NCBI RefSeq assembly: GCF_002904295.1 | Contig: NZ_PPHG01000022.1 | Span: 124,001-188,000 of the forward strand | Reading direction: 5' to 3' | Length of the DNA: 64,000 nt | From: Amycolatopsis sp. CA-128772 | GTDB taxonomy: Bacteria > Actinomycetota > Actinomycetes > Mycobacteriales > Pseudonocardiaceae | Shown here: positions 58,762-64,000 of the stretch, piece after piece | Layout: the number at the start of each line of letters is the position of its first letter | Position numbering within the stretch: the first letter of the stretch is position 1 | The notes under the pieces: generated by a model | Databases searched by the model: none | What the model was told of the DNA's origin: nothing | Seen by the model: the letters and a program-made list of their open reading frames with translations, nothing else | Program-made: the position numbers and the translations under genes

Positions 58762-60528
58762 TCAGTGGTTGTCGCGCGGAATCCCCTTGGTCGCCGCGAT
58801 CCGCTGGTACGCCACGGCCGGGCGCAGCACCATGCCGTCGCACAGCTGGTCGACCATCGACCGCTGGATCTCCTGCCACGGCGTCTGGGACTCCGGCACC
58901 GGGTAGCCGCCGGCCTCGGCCAGCTCCTTGTGCCGCCGCGCCAGCTCCTCGTCGGTGACGAGGACGTCGGCCGTGCCCGCCCCCAGGTCGATCCGGACCC
59001 GGTCGCCGGTGCGCAACACCGCGAGCCCGCCGCCCGCCGCCGCTTCGGGGGAGGCGTTGAGGATCGACGGCGAGCCGGAGGTGCCCGACTGGCGGCCGTC
59101 GCCGAGGCAGGGCAGCTCGTGCACGCCGCGCTTGATCAGCTCCGCCGGCGGCCGCATGTTGACCACCTCCGCCGAACCCGGGTAGCCGAGCGGGCCGGTG
59201 CCCCGCATCACCAGCAGCGAGTGCTCGTCGACGCCGAGGCCGGGGTCGTCGATGCGGGCGTGGTAGTCCTCGGGGCCGTCGAACACGACCGCGGTGCCTT
59301 CGTAGACGCCGCCGGCCAGGTACCGCCGCCGGAACTCCGGCGAGATGACACTGGCCTTCATGATCGCCGCGTCGAAGAGGTTGCCGGTCAGCACCAGGAA
59401 GCCGGCGTCGGGGGTGAGCGCGGTGCCGAAGGTCCGGATGACGTCCCGGTCGCCGGCCTCGGCGTCGCGGCAGTTGTCGCCGAGCGTGCGGCCGTTGACG
59501 GTGGGGGCGTCCTCGTGGATCAGCCCGTGCTCCATCAGCTCGTGCACGACGGCCGGGACGCCGCCCGCCCGGTGGAACTCCTCGCCGAGGTACTTGCCCG
59601 CCGGCTGCAGGTCGACCAGCAGCGGGACGGCGTGGCCGAGCCGCTGCCAGTCCGCCAGGGGCAGGTCGACGCCGATGTGCCGGGCGATCGCGCCGATGTG
59701 GATGGGCGCGTTGGTCGAGCCGCCGATCGCGGAGCTCACCACGATGGCGTTCTCGAACGCGGCACGCGTGAGGATGTCCGACGGCTTGAGGTCCTCGCGG
59801 ACCATCTCGACGATCCGCAGCCCGGTCCGGTAGGCCATCCGCGCCCGGTCGCGGTGCGGGGCCGGGATGGCCGCGCAGCCGGGCAGGCTCATCCCGAGCG
59901 CCTCGGCGAGCGCGTTCATCGTGGACGCCGTGCCCATCGTGTTGCAGTGCCCCGGCGACGGCGCGGACGACGCGACGAGCTCCATGAACCCGGCGTCGTC
60001 GATCTCGCCGGCGGCGAGCAGTTCCCGCGCCTTCCAGATGATCGTGCCGGACCCGGTGCGCTCGCCGTTGAACCAGCCGTTGAGCATCGGGCCGCCGGAG
60101 AGCACGATCGCGGGGAGGTCGACGGTCGCCGCGGCCATCAGGCACGCCGGGGTGGTCTTGTCGCAGCCGGTGGTGAGCACGACGCCGTCGATCGGGTAGC
60201 CGTAGAGCGTCTCGACCAGGCCGAGGTAGGCGAGGTTGCGGTCCAGGGCCGCGGTGGGGCGCTTGCCCGTCTCCTGGATCGGGTGCACCGGGAACTCGAT
60301 GGCGATCCCGCCGGCCTCGCGGATGCCTTCGCGCGTCCGGTCGGCCAGCTGCAGGTGGTGCCGGTTGCACGGGGTGAGGTCGGAGCCGGTCTGCGCAATG
60401 CCGATGATCGGCTTGCCGGACTGCAGCTCTTCGCGGGTGATGCCCCAGTTCATGTACCGCTCGAGGTAGAGGGCGGTCATTCCGGGGTCGGCGGGGTTGT
60501 CGAACCAAGCTTCGCTGCGCAGTCCCAT
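58762..60528 (-). CDS. IlvD/Edd-family dehydratase, pentonate type
   Basis: A 588-residue iron-sulfur dehydratase of the dihydroxyacid/phosphogluconate family, closest in features to L-arabonate/D-xylonate dehydratases. The cluster cysteines are C54 (LTPCNRHH), C122 ([13 protein letters not shown]) and C195 ([13 protein letters not shown]). It would remove water from a sugar acid to give a 2-keto-3-deoxy acid. Its neighbours (beta-glucosidase and sugar permeases on the same strand) support a role in sugar degradation rather than branched-chain amino acid synthesis. ATG 60528 is used; 60564 is also open. Confidence 0.85.
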   Translation of the reverse strand: MGLRSEAWFDNPADPGMTALYLERYMNWGITREELQSGKPIIGIAQTGSDLTPCNRHHLQLADRTREGIREAGGIAIEFPVHPIQETGKRPTAALDRNLAYLGLVETLYGYPIDGVVLTTGCDKTTPACLMAAATVDLPAIVLSGGPMLNGWFNGERTGSGTIIWKARELLAAGEIDDAGFMELVASSAPSPGHCNTMGTASTMNALAEALGMSLPGCAAIPAPHRDRARMAYRTGLRIVEMVREDLKPSDILTRAAFENAIVVSSAIGGSTNAPIHIGAIARHIGVDLPLADWQRLGHAVPLLVDLQPAGKYLGEEFHRAGGVPAVVHELMEHGLIHEDAPTVNGRTLGDNCRDAEAGDRDVIRTFGTALTPDAGFLVLTGNLFDAAIMKASVISPEFRRRYLAGGVYEGTAVVFDGPEDYHARIDDPGLGVDEHSLLVMRGTGPLGYPGSAEVVNMRPPAELIKRGVHELPCLGDGRQSGTSGSPSILNASPEAAAGGGLAVLRTGDRVRIDLGAGTADVLVTDEELARRHKELAEAGGYPVPESQTPWQEIQRSMVDQLCDGMVLRPAVAYQRIAATKGIPRDNH

Positions 60529-60574
60529 ACCGGCCAGTCTGGCAACGGGGGGCGCGGAATGCACGCCCCCGGGG

Positions 60575-60612
60575 GTCCGTGAAGGCCACCCGCGCCGGTG
60601 GCCTTCACGGAC
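60575..60612. terminator. Perfect 16-bp hairpin after beta-glucosidase
   Basis: GTCCGTGAAGGCCACC (60575-60590) and its exact complement (60597-60612), loop CGCGCC. It sits five bases after the glucosidase stop on the minus strand and separates that operon from the dehydratase gene. Confidence 0.82.
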
Positions 60613-60616
60613 GGGT

Positions 60617-62038
60617 TCAGCCGAGCCCGTTCAGCCCGATCACCCGGGCGTACCAGTGCGCGCTGCGCTTCGGGGTCCGCTGCTGGGTCGCGTAGTCGAC
60701 GTGGACCAGGCCGAACCGCTTCGCGTAGCCCTCGGCCCACTCGAAGTTGTCCAGCAGCGACCAGTAGAAGTAGCCGCGCAGGTCGACGCCGGCCTGGATG
60801 GCGTCGTGCGCCGCCCGCAGGTGGGAGTCCAGGAACGCGACGCGGTCGGTGTCGACGATGTCACCGCCGTCGGAGACGACGTCGGGGTAGGCCGCGCCGT
60901 TCTCGGTGATGTACAGCGCCACCGGCCGGTAGCCGCGGTGCACCTGCAGCAGCGACTCGGTCAGCCCCGCCGGCTGGACCTCCCAGCCGGAGTCGGTGCG
61001 GGGCGCGGCCGGGTCCGGGACGAAGTGCACGTCGGCGGCGCCGGGCCACTCCGGGCCCGCCGGCTCGCTGCCCGGCACCGGCCGCCCCGCGACGCGGTAG
61101 TCGCGGTAGTAGTTCACGCCGAGCCAGTCGACGTGCGCGGCGATGACGGCGGCGTCTTCGTCGCGCACGACCGAGCCGAGCCCGAACGGCTCGAGGTCGG
61201 CGACCAGGTCGTCCGGGTAGCCGCCGCGCAGCACCGGGTCGAGGAACAGCCGGTTCTGCAGGCCGTCGATCCGCCGGGCCGCGGCGACGTCGGCGACGTT
61301 GGCCGGGTCGTGCGGGACGACCGGGTACAGGTTCAGCGTGATCCCGGCCGGGGTGTCCTTGGCGTGCCGCCGGATGGCGTCCATCGCCAGCCCGTGGCCC
61401 AGCAGCAGGTGGTGGGTCGCGGCGACGGCGGCGGGGTGGTCGGTGCGGCCGGGGGCGTGGATGCCGCCCGCGTAACCGAGCATCGCCGCGCACCACGGCT
61501 CGTTGAGCGTGGACCAGCTGGCGACCCGGTCACCCAGCCGCTCCAGCACGGTCTCGGCGTACTCGGCGAACCGGTACGCGGTGTCCCGGTTCGCCCAGCC
61601 GCCCTTCTCCTCCAGCGCCTGCGGCAGGTCCCAGTGGTAGAGCGTCGCCCACGGCTGGACCCCGGACTCGAGCAGGCAGTCGACCAGCCGGTCGTAGAAG
61701 GCGAGCCCGGCGGTGTTGACCGCGCCGCCGTCCGGGCGCACCCGCGGCCACGCCAGCGAGAAGCGGTAGGCACCGAGGTTGAGCCGGCGCATCAGGCCGA
61801 CGTCTTCGGAGTACCGCCGGTAGTGGTCGGCCGCCGGTTCGCCGTTGTCGCCGCCCCGGACCGCGCCGGGACGGCGGGCGAAGACGTCCCAGACCGAGTC
61901 GGTGCGCCCGTCGGCCGTCGTGGCCCCTTCGACCTGGAACGCCGCGGTCGCGGCACCCCAGACGAAGCCGGGCGGGAACATCAACGCGGCGTTTTCCCGG
62001 ACCTCGGTCGCCCGAACGCTGTCGGGTTCTACGGACAT
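60617..62038 (-). CDS. Beta-glucosidase, GH1
   Basis: A 473-residue family 1 glycoside hydrolase. The catalytic acid/base is in [11 protein letters not shown] (about residue 178) and the nucleophile is in [11 protein letters not shown] (about 378). The N-terminal [20 protein letters not shown] is the family hallmark. It is cytoplasmic and would hydrolyse beta-glucosides imported by the adjacent permeases. ATG 62038 follows AAAGGGTGA and is three bases after the permease stop, so it is translated with it. Confidence 0.93.
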   Translation of the reverse strand: MSVEPDSVRATEVRENAALMFPPGFVWGAATAAFQVEGATTADGRTDSVWDVFARRPGAVRGGDNGEPAADHYRRYSEDVGLMRRLNLGAYRFSLAWPRVRPDGGAVNTAGLAFYDRLVDCLLESGVQPWATLYHWDLPQALEEKGGWANRDTAYRFAEYAETVLERLGDRVASWSTLNEPWCAAMLGYAGGIHAPGRTDHPAAVAATHHLLLGHGLAMDAIRRHAKDTPAGITLNLYPVVPHDPANVADVAAARRIDGLQNRLFLDPVLRGGYPDDLVADLEPFGLGSVVRDEDAAVIAAHVDWLGVNYYRDYRVAGRPVPGSEPAGPEWPGAADVHFVPDPAAPRTDSGWEVQPAGLTESLLQVHRGYRPVALYITENGAAYPDVVSDGGDIVDTDRVAFLDSHLRAAHDAIQAGVDLRGYFYWSLLDNFEWAEGYAKRFGLVHVDYATQQRTPKRSAHWYARVIGLNGLG

Positions 62039-62040
62039 GT

Positions 62041-62898
62041 TCACCCTTTCACGGCACCTTGCATGATCCCGGCCACGATCTGGCGGCCGAGGAGGACGAA
62101 GACGATGAGGATGGGAATGGTGGCCAGGGTCGTGCCGGCCAGGACGAGCGAATAGTCGACGTAGTAGCCGCTCTGCAGCTTCTCCAGGGCCACCTGGACG
62201 GTGGGGTTGCCGGCGTCCAGCACGACGAGCGGCCACAGGAAGTCGTTCCACGACATCATGAACGTGAACATCGCGAGGATCGCCGCGGCCGGGCGCACCG
62301 CGGGCATGCAGACGTTCCAGAAGATCCGGATCATGCTGCAGCCGTCGACGCGCGCGGCCTCGATGAGCTCGTACGGCAGCGCGTCGAGCGTGTACTGCCG
62401 CATCCAGAACACCCCGAACGCGGTGACCAGGTTGGGCACGATCACCGACTCGAGGTGACCCGCCCAGCCCAGTTCCGACATCGCGATGAACAGCGGGATG
62501 ATGCCGAGCTGGGTCGGCACGGCGAGCGTGACGACGATGAACACGAACATCCCGTTCTTCCCGCGGAACCGCAGCTTGGCGAAGGCGAACCCGGCCAGCG
62601 ACGAGAAGAGCACCGTCGTCAGCGTGACCGTCCCGGACACGATCACGCTGTTGGCGAGCGCCTTCCAGAACGGCACGCTGTCGAACACCCGGGAGGCGTT
62701 CGCGAAGAAGTTCCCGCCGGGCAGGAACGGCGGGACGCGCTCGGTGAGCATCCCGTTGTCGCGGCTGGCCACCAGGAACGACCAGTAGAACGGGAACAGC
62801 GAGCCCAGCACGAAAATCGCCAGCACGACGTAGGTCGCCTTGCGCGGCCTGCCGAGGGTGGCGACGCTCTTGCGCAGCCCGGTCTGGACTGTTGTCAT
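62041..62898 (-). CDS. Sugar ABC transporter permease, MalG-like
   Basis: A 285-residue six-span inner-membrane permease of carbohydrate ABC importers. The EAA loop that contacts the ATPase is ELIEAARVDGCSMIRIFWNV. It pairs with the permease encoded just upstream, whose stop overlaps this ATG (ATGA). The ATPase is not encoded here; such importers often share MsiK. With the GH1 glucosidase it forms a beta-glucoside or oligosaccharide uptake unit. Confidence 0.92.
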   Translation of the reverse strand: MTTVQTGLRKSVATLGRPRKATYVVLAIFVLGSLFPFYWSFLVASRDNGMLTERVPPFLPGGNFFANASRVFDSVPFWKALANSVIVSGTVTLTTVLFSSLAGFAFAKLRFRGKNGMFVFIVVTLAVPTQLGIIPLFIAMSELGWAGHLESVIVPNLVTAFGVFWMRQYTLDALPYELIEAARVDGCSMIRIFWNVCMPAVRPAAAILAMFTFMMSWNDFLWPLVVLDAGNPTVQVALEKLQSGYYVDYSLVLAGTTLATIPILIVFVLLGRQIVAGIMQGAVKG

Positions 62899-63884
62899 TT
62901 CTTCTTCACCGCCGGAGTACGGGCGAGCCGGCCGGTGAGGAAGAAGTTCACCAGCGCGATGAGCACGATGACCAGGAACAGCACCCAGGCGATCGCCGAG
63001 GCGTAGCCGAGGCTCGAGTTCTCGAACGCCATCTGGTAGAGGTACAGCGTCACGGTCTGGAACTGGTTGGTCGAGCCGCCGTTGTTCGACCCGGGCATGG
63101 CGTCGAACAGCTTGGGCTCGGTGAAGATCTGCAGGCCGCCGATCGTCGAAGTGATGGTGACGAAGACCAGCGTCGGCTTCAGCAGGGGCAGCGTGACGTT
63201 GAAGAACCGGCGCCACAGGCCCGCGCCGTCGATCAGCGCCGCCTCGTGCAGCTCCCTGGGGATGGCCTGCATGGCCGCCAGCACGATCAGGGCGTTGTAG
63301 CCGGTCCAGCGCCAGTTCACCATGATCGCGATCGCGACGTGGCTGGCGAACCGGTTGGCCTGCCAGTCGATCGGGTCCAGCCCGAGTGTCTGCAGCACGC
63401 CGTTGATCAGCCCGTACTTGGAGCCGAACAGGTTGGCGAAGATGATCCCGATCGAGACCAGGCTGGCCGCGTACGGGAGCAGGATGCCGACGCGCCAGCC
63501 GGTCGCCCCGCGCAGGCGGGCGCCGAGCAGGGCGGCCAGCAGCACCGCGATGATCAGCTGCGGAATGCTGGAGAGCAGGAAGATGCTGATCGTGTTGACC
63601 AGCGCGTTCCAGAACTGGCTGTCGGCGAACAGGTCCTTGTAGTTGTCGAGGCCGATGAAGTCCGGGTCGTCGCCCCCGGCCTTCCACTTGAACAGCGAAA
63701 CGTAGGCGGTGTAGAGCAGCGGGAACAGGCCGACGATCCCGAAGACGATGAAGAACGGCGCGACGTACAAGTAAGGCGACACCTTGACGTCCCACCGGCT
63801 CAACCGGTGACGGAAGGTGGGCCGGGGAGACGTGCGCTCCCCGGCCTTACTCCCTTCTGGCGCGACCTTGTCGAGGACGGTCAT
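62895..63884 (-). CDS. Sugar ABC transporter permease, MalF-like
   Basis: A 329-residue membrane permease. The long N-terminus leads to the first span YLYVAPFFIVFGIVGLFPLL; the EAA loop is ELHEAALIDGAGLWRRFFNV. It makes the heterodimeric channel with the MalG-like protein. The start ATG 63884 is four bases downstream of the binding-protein stop, and the last codons overlap the next gene, so the three are one operon. Confidence 0.92.
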   Translation of the reverse strand: MTVLDKVAPEGSKAGERTSPRPTFRHRLSRWDVKVSPYLYVAPFFIVFGIVGLFPLLYTAYVSLFKWKAGGDDPDFIGLDNYKDLFADSQFWNALVNTISIFLLSSIPQLIIAVLLAALLGARLRGATGWRVGILLPYAASLVSIGIIFANLFGSKYGLINGVLQTLGLDPIDWQANRFASHVAIAIMVNWRWTGYNALIVLAAMQAIPRELHEAALIDGAGLWRRFFNVTLPLLKPTLVFVTITSTIGGLQIFTEPKLFDAMPGSNNGGSTNQFQTVTLYLYQMAFENSSLGYASAIAWVLFLVIVLIALVNFFLTGRLARTPAVKKK

Positions 63885-63888
63885 CGGT

Positions 63889-64000
63889 TCAGCGCGTGAT
63901 CTTCTTCGCGGCTTCGACCATCTGGTTCCAGCCGTCCGCGGCCGACTTGCCCTGCTCGACCGCCTGGAGGGCCGGGCTCGACGCGTTCTCCTGGATCTGG
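63889..64000 (-). CDS. Sugar ABC solute-binding protein, C-terminal fragment
   Basis: Only the last 36 residues are inside the window. They end the open frame immediately before the two permease genes and include ALQAVEQGKSAADGWNQMVE and the Lys-rich end KKITR, a normal C-terminus for an extracellular solute-binding protein of family 1. The signal peptide and lipobox are outside. Identity rests mainly on position. Confidence 0.75.
   Translation of the reverse strand, partial: QIQENASSPALQAVEQGKSAADGWNQMVEAAKKITR

Noticed and set aside
58762..60528. Branched-chain amino acid IlvD
   Set aside because: Pentonate-dehydratase-like features and the sugar-catabolic neighbourhood fit better than amino acid synthesis, although family overlap means this is not certain.

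Overview
The window is high-GC actinobacterial chromosome. The overall make-up (ESX/type VII proteins EspG and EspC, F420-dependent luciferase-like oxidoreductase, GAF-ANTAR and DUF3618/DUF4235/DUF3040 proteins, frequent GTG starts, 4-bp start/stop overlaps and very strong GC bias) suggests a Pseudonocardiaceae member such as Amycolatopsis. This is inference from gene content; no 16S or other marker is present. I saw no tRNA, rRNA, CRISPR array, complete insertion sequence or replication origin.

Layout. 0-5 kb: housekeeping and small regulators (DUF2945 tail, HIT protein, PucR-type regulator, secreted beta-propeller, DUF5655, MarR, DUF4142). 5-16 kb: a propane/phenol-type soluble diiron monooxygenase operon (prmABCD/mimABCD) with amidohydrolase, DUF59 protein, zinc alcohol dehydrogenase and a dedicated GroEL-like chaperonin. 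It is preceded by an AcoR/MimR-type activator lacking GAFTGA and by two matching palindromes (GTCTCA-N3-TGAGAC) that are the obvious activator-site candidates. 16-20 kb: a TetR/GNAT pair with three ATGAC-N4-GTCAT operators, then a decayed stretch: an epoxide hydrolase with two homopolymer frameshifts, an internally deleted DUF222/HNH remnant and a 60-bp tandem repeat. 20-29.4 kb: a type VII secretion cargo operon (EspG-like chaperone, WXG/PPE-like proteins, EspC-like, YbaB-like) ending in a 1682-aa WXG-Rhs polymorphic toxin with an unassigned C-terminal domain and no evident immunity gene. 29.4-41.3 kb: GNAT, MFS permease, SGNH hydrolase, GH29 fucosidase, HelD/HelR-like RNA polymerase motor ATPase, glycosyltransferase 39, a PLP decarboxylase and a divergent LysR regulator.

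41.3-58.7 kb is the most coherent region: a general-stress island. It encodes a SigB/SigF-family sigma factor with a translationally coupled RsbW-like partner, two STAS proteins, two GAF-ANTAR proteins, envelope proteins (DUF4235, DUF3618, holin-like), NDH-2-like dehydrogenase, SRPBCC, aldo-keto reductase, hemerythrin-like, CYTH-CHAD, F420-type oxidoreductase, Ku, a damaged LigD, UdgX and a CBS protein. At least six, perhaps ten, of its transcription units start with GTTT-N15/17-GGGTA-type sites, the SigB/SigF promoter pattern, including the sigma operon itself. The partner-switch proteins look degenerate: no DxGxG or N-box Asn in the RsbW-like protein, and no phosphoacceptor Ser in either STAS protein.

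58.7-64 kb: sugar catabolism on the minus strand: IlvD/Edd-type dehydratase, GH1 beta-glucosidase and two sugar ABC permeases, with the C-terminus of the solute-binding protein running off the end.
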